Assembly: GCA_963772225.1 (NCBI GenBank)
Contig: CAVYWD010000002.1
Coordinates: 2,480,001 to 2,544,000 of the forward strand
Source of the DNA: CAVYWD01 sp963772225
GTDB lineage: Bacteria > Myxococcota > Myxococcia > Myxococcales > UBA5297
Direction of reading: 5' to 3'
Length of the DNA stretch: 64,000 nt
The notes beneath the pieces are model-generated. The model did not search any database. It was given only the letters and a program-made list of their open reading frames with translations, and was not told the DNA's origin. Below, piece after piece: positions 34,447 to 43,235 of the stretch; within the stretch, counting starts at the first letter, position 1, and each line of letters begins with the position of its first letter. Made by a program: the position numbers and the translations under genes.

Positions 34447-37035
34447 ATGGACGACGATAGCCGGGCATGGAGGATGGTCGCACTCGGCCCAATCCTGCTC
34501 TTGGCCGTCTGCGTGCCAGGGGAGGCGACTACGCTGGATGCGTCGATGCCTGCCGACGGCAGTGGCGATTCGTCGAGCGGCAGCAGCGGCCGCGACGCGT
34601 CGAGCGGCTTTGGGTCGAGGGACGGCGGAAGCGGCAGCGACGGGTCGAGCAGCGACGCGTCCAGCGCCGACGGGTCCGGCGGCGACGGGTCGAGCGACGC
34701 GTCGAGCGGCACGACCGCCGCCCTCGTCAACAGATACGACGGCGCCCGAGCGACCACCGTGAGCTTGGACCTGGGGTGGAAGTTCCATCTCGGCGACGTG
34801 AGCGGCGCTCAGGAGACCGGCTTCGACGATTCGTCCTGGACGGCCGTGGACGTACCCCATGACTGGAGCATCTCGCTGCCGTTCAACCAAGATTCGAAAG
34901 CCGGCGCTGGCGGTGGGTATCTCGACGGGGGCCTGGGCTGGTACCGAAAGTCCTTCAATCTGCCTGAATCGAGCTCCGGCCAGAGGGTCTTTCTCCAGTT
35001 TGACGGCGTCTACATGGACAGCACCGTATGGCTCAACGGCACGCAAGTCTGCGCTCGCCCCTACGGATATTCCTCCTTCGAGTGCGACTTGACGCTCAGC
35101 GCCAGCGTTGGCGGGTCGAACGTGGTCGCCGTCAAGATCAACAATCAACTGCCCAGCAGCCGGTGGTACTCGGGAAGCGGCATCTATCGCCACGTGTGGC
35201 TCAAGACCGTGAACCCGGTCCGCGTCGCCTATACCGGCACGCGCGTGACGACCGCGCAAGTCTCGGCCGCGAGCGCGACGGTGAACATTTCGGTCACCGT
35301 CAAGAACGACGCGACGAGCGACCAATCGGTCACCTTGGCGAGCTCCGTTCGCGACGACGCGGGGGTGGAGGTGGGGAAGGCCACGTCGGCGGTGACGTCG
35401 GTCGCCGCCGGGAAGACCGCCGATGTGGCGCAGACCGTCACCGTTTCCAGCCCAAAGCTCTGGTCACCCGCGTCGCCGAGCCTGTATTCGGTCATCACCA
35501 CAGTGTCCGTGGGCGACGCCGTCGTCGACACCTATACGACCCCATTCGGAATCCGCACCTTCGCATTCGATTCAAGCACCGGCTTTTCACTGAATGGCAC
35601 CAAAATGAAGATAAACGGGGTCTGCTTGCACCACGACCTCGGCAGCCTGGGCTCGGCGGTGAATCATCGCGCCATCGAGAAGCGTCTCCAGCTCCTCAAG
35701 CAGATGGGCGTGAACGCCATTCGCACGTCCCACAACCCGCCGGCGCCAGAGCTCCTGGACATCGCCGACCGCCTCGGCTTCCTGATCATGGATGAGGCGT
35801 TCGACTGCTGGTACAACGGCAAGAATCCCTACGACTACGGGCGATTTTTCAAGCAATGGGCCAACACCGACATCATCGACATGGTGGCCCGGGACCTGAA
35901 TCACCCCGGCATCATCATTTGGAGCATCGCGAACGAGGTCGGTGAAACCGGCGACGCGGCCACCATCAAGCAGCTCATGGACGCCATCAAGACGAAGGAC
36001 ACCACGCGGCCTATCGGGCAGGCGCTCGCGGCGTGGGCAGACGCGGACACTGCGGGGGTCGCCCAGGAAGACGTGGTGGGAATCAACTACGCGCCCGACC
36101 GCTACGACTCGATTCATACGGCTCACCCCACGTGGAAGATGTTCGCCAGCGAGTCGTCGTCGGCGCTGCGGAGCCGAGGCATCTACAATAACAACAACAC
36201 GCAATGCTCGTCCTATGACGACTTCGCGGCCGGCTGGGGGCACACCGCAGAAACATCGTGGAAGAACGTCAATACGCGGGCTTGGATTGCGGGCGAGTTC
36301 ATTTGGACCGGCATCGACTACATCGGCGAGCCGACGCCCTACGTATGGCCCGCCAAGAGCTCGTACTTCGGAGCCATCGACACCGCGTACCTCCCGAAGG
36401 ACGTCTTTTACTTCTATCAGAGCAAGTGGAACGCCGGCGGGCCGAGCATGGTGCACATCGTTCCCATGAATTGGACGAACTGGACGGCGGGCCAAGCGGT
36501 GAAGGTCATGGTCTATACGAACGCCGACAGCGTCGAGCTCCTTCTCAACGGCAAGTCCCTGGGTTCCCAGACGATGGACGTCGCCGCCACCGGACACCTT
36601 CAGTGGTCGGTCCCGTTCGCGACGGGCACCCTCGAGGCGAAGGCGACCAAAGGCGGAACGGTCGTCGCGAGCGACAAAGTGCAGACTGCTGGGGCGCCGG
36701 CGAGCTTGGCGCTCAGCGTCGACCGACCTTCCATCGCGGCAGACGGGCGCGACCTGGCTTTCGTCGAGGTGGACGTCGTCGATGCTCAGGGAGTCCTCGT
36801 CCCGCAAGCCAGCAACCAGGTCGACTTTGCGATCGACGGTCCTGGCAGCATCGCGGGGGTCGACAATGGAGACGCGACGAGCCACGAGTCCTACAAGGGC
36901 AAGTCGCGCTCCGCTTTCAGCGGCAAAGCGATGGCCATCATTCAATCCACGACGACCGCCGGAACCATCTCGGTGAAAGCCACCTCCGGGTCGCTCACCG
37001 CGGGCTCGGTGGTCATCGCGACGCAGAAACCCTGA
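34447..37035 (+). CDS. Secreted glycoside hydrolase family 2 beta-galactosidase-like enzyme
   Basis: An 862-aa exported GH2 enzyme. A signal ending LLLAVC (possible lipobox) is followed by a Ser/Gly/Asp linker of about 65 residues. The sugar-binding domain contains DVPHDWSI and GGLGWYRKSF. An immunoglobulin-like domain and a TIM barrel follow: GVCLHHDLG, then NAIRTSHNPP. The acid/base is Glu near 497 (WSIANEV) and the probable nucleophile Glu near 569 (MFASESSS). C-terminal DUF4982-like and Ig-like (big_3/big_4-type) domains finish it. It cleaves terminal beta-galactosides or similar sugars. ATG 34447 has GAGGAG six bases upstream. The Pro/Ser-rich linker suggests surface display. Confidence 0.87.
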   Translation: MDDDSRAWRMVALGPILLLAVCVPGEATTLDASMPADGSGDSSSGSSGRDASSGFGSRDGGSGSDGSSSDASSADGSGGDGSSDASSGTTAALVNRYDGARATTVSLDLGWKFHLGDVSGAQETGFDDSSWTAVDVPHDWSISLPFNQDSKAGAGGGYLDGGLGWYRKSFNLPESSSGQRVFLQFDGVYMDSTVWLNGTQVCARPYGYSSFECDLTLSASVGGSNVVAVKINNQLPSSRWYSGSGIYRHVWLKTVNPVRVAYTGTRVTTAQVSAASATVNISVTVKNDATSDQSVTLASSVRDDAGVEVGKATSAVTSVAAGKTADVAQTVTVSSPKLWSPASPSLYSVITTVSVGDAVVDTYTTPFGIRTFAFDSSTGFSLNGTKMKINGVCLHHDLGSLGSAVNHRAIEKRLQLLKQMGVNAIRTSHNPPAPELLDIADRLGFLIMDEAFDCWYNGKNPYDYGRFFKQWANTDIIDMVARDLNHPGIIIWSIANEVGETGDAATIKQLMDAIKTKDTTRPIGQALAAWADADTAGVAQEDVVGINYAPDRYDSIHTAHPTWKMFASESSSALRSRGIYNNNNTQCSSYDDFAAGWGHTAETSWKNVNTRAWIAGEFIWTGIDYIGEPTPYVWPAKSSYFGAIDTAYLPKDVFYFYQSKWNAGGPSMVHIVPMNWTNWTAGQAVKVMVYTNADSVELLLNGKSLGSQTMDVAATGHLQWSVPFATGTLEAKATKGGTVVASDKVQTAGAPASLALSVDRPSIAADGRDLAFVEVDVVDAQGVLVPQASNQVDFAIDGPGSIAGVDNGDATSHESYKGKSRSAFSGKAMAIIQSTTTAGTISVKATSGSLTAGSVVIATQKP

Positions 37036-37116
37036 CTCGGCCGAGCAAGGCCCGCCGCGCGCCGCAGGGTCGGCGCTTCCGTCCTGACCTCGCCCGAACC
37101 GCCGACGGTCCTCCGC

Positions 37117-39525
37117 TCAGTTGGGCCCGGACTGACAGGTCCCGCTCGCGGTATCGCAGATCATCGGGGCGCAGCACTGGTCGCTGGTCGTGCACTTGCC
37201 GCAGACGCCGCCGTTGCACGCCTGGCCGCTGCAGTCGAGGCAGGTCTTGCAACCCGTGGATGTGCCGGCATCGGCCCCGCAGGCTCCACAGTCGTTGCCG
37301 TTGCAGCACTGATCACTCGGACAATTGGCGTTGGTGGAGCACGTCGCCGGCGGCACGTAGGGAGCCAGGCAGGTAGCGCATGCGCCCGTGGTGCTGAGCT
37401 CTCCAAAGAAGCAGCAGCGCCCGGTCGCGCCGCCGGTGTTGCAGTCCTCGTCTTTGGCGCAGGTCCCGCGGAACGACTGCTGCGCCCATTGCGCCTGGTG
37501 GTTGTTTGTCGCCAGGTCCTGGAATGGCAGCCAAAACGCCGGCCAGCTCACGTCCGTTCCGTGGCCGACGGCCGCTGCGTCGAGGTCGATGGCGGCCATC
37601 CACACCTGGGTCCGCGCGCAAGCCTGTCCGGACGCCGTGAACACCGGAAAGCCGTTGGGGCTCTCATTCGGGTAGCAATTGCCCGCCCCAGCATTCTGGA
37701 TTCGAAGGCCGTAGTCACGGGTGGAGGAGAACGTCAGCCACAAGAGCGAGTGGCCCTTGTACTGCTGGATGAACGGGCTGAAGCGCGGCCAAGAGTTCGT
37801 CGCGCTCGCGGTGGTATTGAGCTTTGCGAGGTCCACTGCGGTCGCCGGCGTCTGCCCGGAGGCGATGACCTCGACCCGCGCGAGAGGGTTGTGGAATTGC
37901 GGCCCTGAGGGCACGAAGTTGAACGCCAGGAGCGTCCCATCGGGCGAGTAAGTCGGATAAAAGTAATTCGTGGTTCCATCCGAGGAGAGGAGCTTCGTGG
38001 CCGTCCCAATGGTCTTGGTGCTCGAATCCCAGGGAGCCGAGTAGAGGCTGGCTCCAGTGAACCAGAGGTCCGCGCCGTTGGGGCTGGGGGAGCTGGACTT
38101 GGGAGGATAGAACATCGTTGGGACGACGAACGCTACCTGCGAGTCGTCCGGCGACCATGCTGGTGAGGTGCCTCGCAGCTGGCCCGATTGCGTGAAGCCC
38201 ACCTTGGTCCCGTCGGCCTTGAGCACCTGGAACGCCCCCCTGGTGGAGAAAGCGTCGTCCCCGTCGGAGAGCAGGAAAAGGGTCGCCTCGCGGTTCCAGG
38301 CGTGGAAACCGGGGGAGAACGCGGCGGTATTGTTCTTGACGATCGGGGACGGCGGGACGGTCGTGTCCTTAGCGATGTCATAGATCGCCGTTGAAACGTC
38401 GGAGTATTCGTCGTCATCGTCGTTGTCATCGGCATCGAAGATCATCTGTCGACCGTCGCGGGAGACGTCGTGGCAGCCGATGCACAGATGGTTGGAGTTC
38501 ACCGAGTCGGTATTGGGAGTCAAGACCGGGTCGGCGCTCTGGCCGCGCAGGCCGAAGTCATATCGATAGATGCCGCCCGAGTTGTAGCCCTTCCCGGAAA
38601 GGGTGACCCGCATCGACGCCCAGTAGTAGAGCGTGCCCACCAAGTCGTCCTTGGCGAACGAGAGGGCGCGCTTGTTGGAGGAAGAGACGCTGGAGCCGTC
38701 GCAGCCGACGGCGCGGACCTGGACCTGCACTGGGTCGCGGTCAGCGTTGCTGCGCGCAATGTAGTCCCATTCAGCCTGGGTGAGCTGGTAGACGCATCCG
38801 CCGTTGAGGCTCATGCCCTGCGCGGGGTCGGTGGTACTGGTGCACCGGGTGTAGACGCGCACGTCGGTCATCGCGTTTGTAAAGGAAAGCTCGAACAGGG
38901 TGTTGCTGGCCCCGCCGGCCTGAAAGTGTACTTCGATGACGTTGGTGTTTGGCGGAATGAGCACGTTGTCCGGTGGATAGAGCAGGGTGGGAGCGCAGGC
39001 GGTTTTGGTCGAATCGGGGCCCGTGAACTGGGTCGCGGCCGTCGCCGGGTCCGTGCCGGTCGTGCCGTCGGAGACGGCGAGCTTGAGCGTCAGGGTCGTC
39101 GTGCCGGTTACGCCGCAGTTCATCGCTTTGATGATGACTTGACCGCCGTGGTTGCCGCCCCAGTTGAACTGGGCGCCATTGAAGCTGCCCAATGCGGGAT
39201 CGCTCGCCGAGAAGAAGGAGCCGCCGGTGATATCGGCGCTCGTTCCATTGGCGTAGGTCGCTTGGACTGTGTAAGCTTTCGAAAAGGTTCCTCCGGAGGT
39301 GACCGTGGCCGAGAAGTCGGCTGGAGCAAGCGTGAGCGCCGTGGGTGCCTTGCATCCGTTGGCGGTCGCGCCGTTTCCGTCGGCGGTGCCGCCGCCATCT
39401 CTCGTGGAGCCTGCGTCCGAGCTCGATGCCGCGGAGCTGTCTTCGCGGCAGTGGCAGCCAGGCATCACGATGGAGAACGAGCAGGTCACGAGCGCGGCGA
39501 GCTTGAGCGTGCGAGCGGGATTCAT
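37117..39525 (-). CDS. Beta-propeller (PD40/TolB-like) lipoprotein with one haem-c motif
   Basis: An 802-aa exported protein. The signal ends near PGCHC (likely lipid-modified Cys), followed by a Ser/Asp/Gly linker. An Ig-like region precedes a middle part with one CxxCH motif, CIGCH near residue 347, which should bind one covalent haem c. PD40/TolB-type blades then follow (SPAWSPDDSQVAFV, YPTYSPDGTLLAFN). The C-terminal ~110 residues are Cys-rich with repeated CCxxxxC pairs, like Dickkopf-type knots. I infer an outer-membrane or surface redox or binding protein. The substrate is unknown. It converges with the GH2 gene. GC is low: about 55% in 38401-38460. Confidence 0.75.
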   Translation of the reverse strand: MNPARTLKLAALVTCSFSIVMPGCHCREDSSAASSSDAGSTRDGGGTADGNGATANGCKAPTALTLAPADFSATVTSGGTFSKAYTVQATYANGTSADITGGSFFSASDPALGSFNGAQFNWGGNHGGQVIIKAMNCGVTGTTTLTLKLAVSDGTTGTDPATAATQFTGPDSTKTACAPTLLYPPDNVLIPPNTNVIEVHFQAGGASNTLFELSFTNAMTDVRVYTRCTSTTDPAQGMSLNGGCVYQLTQAEWDYIARSNADRDPVQVQVRAVGCDGSSVSSSNKRALSFAKDDLVGTLYYWASMRVTLSGKGYNSGGIYRYDFGLRGQSADPVLTPNTDSVNSNHLCIGCHDVSRDGRQMIFDADDNDDDDEYSDVSTAIYDIAKDTTVPPSPIVKNNTAAFSPGFHAWNREATLFLLSDGDDAFSTRGAFQVLKADGTKVGFTQSGQLRGTSPAWSPDDSQVAFVVPTMFYPPKSSSPSPNGADLWFTGASLYSAPWDSSTKTIGTATKLLSSDGTTNYFYPTYSPDGTLLAFNFVPSGPQFHNPLARVEVIASGQTPATAVDLAKLNTTASATNSWPRFSPFIQQYKGHSLLWLTFSSTRDYGLRIQNAGAGNCYPNESPNGFPVFTASGQACARTQVWMAAIDLDAAAVGHGTDVSWPAFWLPFQDLATNNHQAQWAQQSFRGTCAKDEDCNTGGATGRCCFFGELSTTGACATCLAPYVPPATCSTNANCPSDQCCNGNDCGACGADAGTSTGCKTCLDCSGQACNGGVCGKCTTSDQCCAPMICDTASGTCQSGPN

Positions 39526-40069
39526 GGATACCTCCGAGCGGCAAGTGTCCCATCGAGGTCTTGCGACGCCAAATCGAACGCCGAAGCCCGGCTGCGGTGA
39601 GGCAGCGGCGCTTCGCCAGCGGCGCGGTGATGAGCCGTAAGGCGGGAAATTCCGTCAGTGACGACCTGGGAAGAGCTGGTACCTGACAGTTCCGTTCCTT
39701 TGGGGCGAATGTCGTGAATTCTGCCATGCTGAGCACAGGTCTCTGCTGCCCCCAAGCGAGCCCGCGCATCGCTTCATCGAGCTTGCCCGCATCCCGCAGC
39801 GGCGGCTACCCACGGCTATCCATGCTTATAGGGCGTAGGCGATCGTGGAGCGACCGGAGCGCCCTCCTCTCCGCGGCGGCAGGACCTCCACGGCAAAGGT
39901 GAAAACGGATTCTGGACGGCGTGGGACATGGATCACATCGGCGCCGTCTGGGATCCCGCTGGGAAGATGAACCCGCTCGCCCTGCGCGAGCTCACGGCCG
40001 GCGAACGGTGAGGCCTCCCATTCGCGCTCGAATGCGCTCTCCTAATCATTGCGCCGAATCCATGAGGGA
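39526..40069. other. Gene-poor stretch with a coding remnant
   Basis: About 540 bases. On the plus strand, 39880-40011 (frame of the TGA at 40009-40011) reads DLHGKGENGFWTAWDMDH and then GAVWDPAGKMNPLALREL, which looks like the end of a protein with no start nearby. I do not recognise the family. The rest holds nothing I can support. Confidence 0.3.
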
Positions 40070-40628
40070 TCAGCGTCCCGAGCGCTCGACCGCGAAGACC
40101 CCGGCGAGAATCAGCGCGCCGCCCAGCGCGATAGACGCGGTCCAAGGCTCGCCGAGCGCCAAGACCCCGGTGAGCACCGAGATGAGCGGGATGACGTTCA
40201 AAAGGTTGTTCGCGGCGCTCACGCCGAGCGGGGCAGGGCGAGGTTCCACATCCAATACGCCGCCGCGGAGCAGAGCAGCCCCAGGTAGCCCACTTGGAGC
40301 CAGGCGGCGGCGGACGGCGCTCGGAGCGGGACGAAGAGCGCCTCGACCGCCGCGAGCGGCAGGAGGGTGACGGCCCCGACCGCCATGGTGGCGGCGGTGA
40401 CGAGGAGCGCCGCGCGGCGGGCCATAGCATGAGCGCCGCGAGCGAGAACCGGAGCGTGGCCAGCGCCAGCGGCCCGAGCTCGCGGACCGCGAGCCGGCTC
40501 ACTGGGAACCAGACGCCCCACAGGACCACCACCGCCAGGGCGAAGAGGAGCGGGCGGGTTGGGCTCGCTTGCGACGCGCGCGCCGCGGTGAGGCCGGCGG
40601 ATTCGAGCTCTGTGGAGGTCGCGTTCAT
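40070..40628 (-). pseudogene. EamA-family (drug/metabolite) transporter, degraded
   Basis: Three pieces of one EamA permease lie in three frames. The first, from 40628, gives FALAVVVLWGVWFPVSRLA (TM1) and LATLRFSLAALML (TM2). The second gives the TM6-8 region (LQVGYLGLLCSAAAYWMWNL). The third gives the end (NNLLNVIPLISVLTGVLALG, then GALILAGVFAVERSGR). Only about 180 of the usual ~290 residues remain, so TM3-5 are deleted besides two frameshifts. It should be inactive. Intact relatives export amino acids or metabolites across the inner membrane. Confidence 0.7.
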
Positions 40629-40759
40629 GGCGCCATTCATCGCGCGCAAGGCGGGTGGCGCAGCGGAGGTGGCAGCCCTCGAGGGCGATGACTCGTCTCG
40701 CGCCGTCGCCCCCGAACTTCCGGGCGAGGAAGTCTGGAGATGGAGCGATTCGGATTTCT

Positions 40760-41503
40760 TCAGGGGCCTCTGCGCCGCTCGCTTCGGAAATCGGCCAGGA
40801 ACTCCGGTTCCGGCATGGCCGGCTGGCCGAAGGCGGCGCGGGAGGCGCTCGAGCTGCGATCCAGAAAGAACAGCGAGAGCACCACCCCCACCGTGGCCGC
40901 GACGAGGAGCGGCGGCCCGAAGAGCCAGAACAGCAGAGGCACGGCGAAGAAATAGGCGCGCATGCCGATGGAGAAATAGGTCCCGGCCCGGTTGAGCCTC
41001 TCTGCCACGCTCGCCGGCGAGAGGTCGCCGTGCCCGCGCGCGTCCGGGACGTTGATCATGAACAGCACGTGATTCGTCAGGCGCACCGTCATGGTGAAGG
41101 CAAAGAAGGCGACGATGAAATCAACGAGCAGGAACAGCACCTTGACGGTCCACATCCCGGGCGAATTGGAGCCGTACAGGTTCAACGCGTGCCACGTTCG
41201 GGCGAGCGACTCGGCCTGTCCCGAGAGCGTCAGGGTGCCTATGGTCAACAGGCTCGCGGTCGAGGCGAGAAAAATCGCGGCCATGATGAAGTTGCGCAGC
41301 GTCTGGACCGCCATGATGTCCTTGCCCGGGTTCTTCATGACGTTCAGGACCCAGAGGCGGCGGGCGGTCTCGTTGGCGCTGTGGATGGTGTAGCTGGGAT
41401 CCCGGCGGACCCGAAGGCCGAGCAGCGTGTAGTAGCCCGCCACGATGGCGATGCTCGCAGCCATTGCGGCCAAGTCGATGCCGATGTCCTGCCACAGGCT
41501 CAT
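40760..41503 (-). CDS. DUF599 membrane protein
   Basis: A 247-aa inner-membrane protein of the DUF599 family with about four to five hydrophobic helices: AAMASIAIVAGYYTLLG near 11-27, IMAAIFLASTASLLTIG near 73, VKVLFLLVDFIVAFFAF near 117, and a final pair near 185-215. The loop motif NPGKDIMAVQTLRNFIMA precedes TM2 and is typical of the family. The function is unknown. ATG 41503 is preceded by GAGGGAG nine bases away; longer frames lack coding character. Its promoter shares the 120-bp gap with the plus-strand gene at 41623. Confidence 0.75.
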   Translation of the reverse strand: MSLWQDIGIDLAAMAASIAIVAGYYTLLGLRVRRDPSYTIHSANETARRLWVLNVMKNPGKDIMAVQTLRNFIMAAIFLASTASLLTIGTLTLSGQAESLARTWHALNLYGSNSPGMWTVKVLFLLVDFIVAFFAFTMTVRLTNHVLFMINVPDARGHGDLSPASVAERLNRAGTYFSIGMRAYFFAVPLLFWLFGPPLLVAATVGVVLSLFFLDRSSSASRAAFGQPAMPEPEFLADFRSERRRGP

Positions 41504-41622
41504 CGCTGAACGCTCCCTCGAGCCGAAGGTATTCAAATGGGGCGGCGAAAAGAATGTACCGTGGGGGAGTATACGCCCCTTTCGTTGGAGGCAACTTCGA
41601 GATTCTAGGGTGCGCTTCCTCG

Positions 41623-42303
41623 ATGTCGAATAGAGAACCCGGCGTCTCCTGGGGAGCGCCCGCGGCTCGAAGAGCGGCCTTCGCGCTCGTCTCACTTGCG
41701 CGACCGCGCCGCGAGGCTCCGCGGGTTTCGGCCCTGGGATCCCGACGGGCCGGACCGCTCTCTGACCGCGGTCTTCCGCTTGCCGAAGGCGACGGCGCGG
41801 CAGCTGGTCTTTGCGCCGCGGCGCTCGCGGGACCGGGCCGCCGCACCTTCCCAATCGATACGCTGCACGTGACGCTGCTCAACTGGCGGGCGCGCTTCGG
41901 CCTGGGCTGGGGTGAGCCGGCAGCTGCGGTCCGCGACGCGGTGCGTAGCTCGCCGCCGGTCGGCGTTGGCACCTGCGGCCCGGGGCTTGCTGGCCAGAGC
42001 GTCTACGCGAAGGTCTTCTCGCTCCTGCGCCTGCGGCTCCGGTTGGCCCGGGCGCTGGGCTGGCCGCCCGCTGGCCTGCACGGCCACGAGCCGGCGCTCG
42101 CGCTCCTCCCGGTCGGGCTGCTGAATCTCGTCGGTTTCACCGAGCGCCCCGGCGCCGAGATGAAGCGAGCGGTGGACGCGGCGTCGCGCGGGCTTCGCCT
42201 CGGCGCCCTGGCGCTCGACACCATCGAGGTGCTGGTGACCAACCGCGCGGTCAGTCCGGAGCAAACCACATGCCTGGGCCGCGCCTCGCTCTGCGGTCTC
42301 TGA
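41623..42303 (+). CDS. Possible 2H phosphoesterase/LigT-like protein
   Basis: A 226-aa frame of doubtful status. The second half looks real: TLHVTLLNWRARF carries one HxTL-type motif near residue 82, and the end TIEVLVTNRAVSPEQTTCLG resembles the last strand of 2'-5' RNA ligase-like 2H phosphoesterases. The second HxT motif is not found, so it may be inactive or misread. The first 60 residues are Arg/Pro-rich and another frame looks as good there, so a frameshift near 41750 is possible. A TAGGGT element at 41606-41611 lies eleven bases before the ATG. Confidence 0.35.
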   Translation: MSNREPGVSWGAPAARRAAFALVSLARPRREAPRVSALGSRRAGPLSDRGLPLAEGDGAAAGLCAAALAGPGRRTFPIDTLHVTLLNWRARFGLGWGEPAAAVRDAVRSSPPVGVGTCGPGLAGQSVYAKVFSLLRLRLRLARALGWPPAGLHGHEPALALLPVGLLNLVGFTERPGAEMKRAVDAASRGLRLGALALDTIEVLVTNRAVSPEQTTCLGRASLCGL

Positions 42304-42353
42304 CGGGCGCCGTCCGCCTTCGCGCCGGCGCAAAGGTCGAGAAGAGGCCCTTT

Positions 42354-42560
42354 GCACAGCCGCTCGCCGGTTTGTCTCACGCGGGTGCGGCCTGCGAGCT
42401 CCTTGCACCGTGCGCTCCCCCTGCGATCGGGCGGGCCCCTGCCTTCACACACGGGGTTTTCGCGGCCTCCTTCACGGGCGGCCAAGCGCGCGCGAAAGTC
42501 GCGTCGCGCCCGCATCTGCGCAAGACTGAGCCGCCTTTCAGGTTTCACTCGCGAGCATTG
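42354..42560 (+). repeat. Duplicated non-coding segment, left copy
   Basis: About 207 bases strongly matching 51176-51383, the DNA just upstream of the large gene at 51384. Same orientation. The two copies differ by scattered substitutions and a one-base indel. Confidence 0.85.
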
Positions 42561-42798
42561 GTGAAGCCGCCCGTCCGAGCCGGGCTCGGAGCCCGACCTC
42601 GAGACCCTGGCCCAGTTCGTCCTCTACTGTCTCTGCTGGCGCCCGCAGGAGCTGCGAGTCGCCGGAGGCGGGCGCGAGGCCTCCTTCCGCTGCGGCGCGC
42701 TGATGCTCGACCTCGAGCTCTACCGCCGCTTGCGGCGCGAGCAGGGCGTGGCGGACTTCGCCCGGGAGGCGCGCCTTTTTCTCCCCACGGTGGAGGTC
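42561..42798 (+). pseudogene. Deleted 5' copy of the gene at 51384
   Basis: Continues the left duplication. The start codon is GTG instead of ATG. After 16 bases it jumps to sequence matching 51681-51902, so about 281 bases (51400-51680) are missing. CGAGCC occurs at both deletion edges. The join puts the rest out of frame, and the copy stops at 42798 next to fdsD. It cannot make the protein. Confidence 0.8.
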
Positions 42799-42830
42799 TC
42801 GCCACGCAGGCGACCTCCTCGGCGGCGCGG

Positions 42831-43052
42831 TCAGGCCGGAGCCTTCACCAGCGGCAGGGCCGCAAGGACCAGCGCCGACAGGTCCGCATCGCCCCGCTCA
42901 CGAACGTGCCGCAGCAGCGAGCTGCGCATCCGCGGCTCCCAGTTCCGCTGGATGTGTGCCGCGACCTCTTTCACCGCCTGATCGCGGTCGGGCATTGCCT
43001 CGAAGAAGGTGGCGATCTGGTTGGCCATCTTGATCAAGTGGAGTGGGTTCAT
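42831..43052 (-). CDS. fdsD: Formate dehydrogenase delta subunit
   Basis: A 73-aa cytoplasmic protein matching FdsD, the small subunit of soluble NAD-dependent formate dehydrogenases. It reads MNPLHLIKMANQIATFFEA at the start and contains VKEVAAHIQRNWEPRMR, the family core. It is needed for assembly or stability of the complex. The ATG at 43052 has GAGGAA seven bases upstream; a TTG two codons earlier is less likely. It lies 183 bases after fdsA on the same strand; fdsC, which normally sits between them, is not seen. Its 3' end abuts the duplicated segment. Confidence 0.85.
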   Translation of the reverse strand: MNPLHLIKMANQIATFFEAMPDRDQAVKEVAAHIQRNWEPRMRSSLLRHVRERGDADLSALVLAALPLVKAPA

Positions 43053-43235
43053 TCGCAATTCCTCGCCGCCGAAGGGGTGGGCGGTGCTCGCCGCCCAAAA
43101 AGCGGGCTCGCATCGCGCATAGGCCTTGCGGGAAACCCACGGGAGAGGCGGCCGGCGCCCTTTGCGCCACGGCGTCGGGCCCAGGCGCGCCGCAGAGACC
43201 TACGACGTTCAATGGCGCCGGTGGCGCCGGTGGCA

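Noticed and set aside
42003..42548. Minus-strand frame with SLAQMRARRDFR shared by both duplicated segments
   Set aside because: The peptide is repeated only because the DNA is duplicated; it has no start context or known family.
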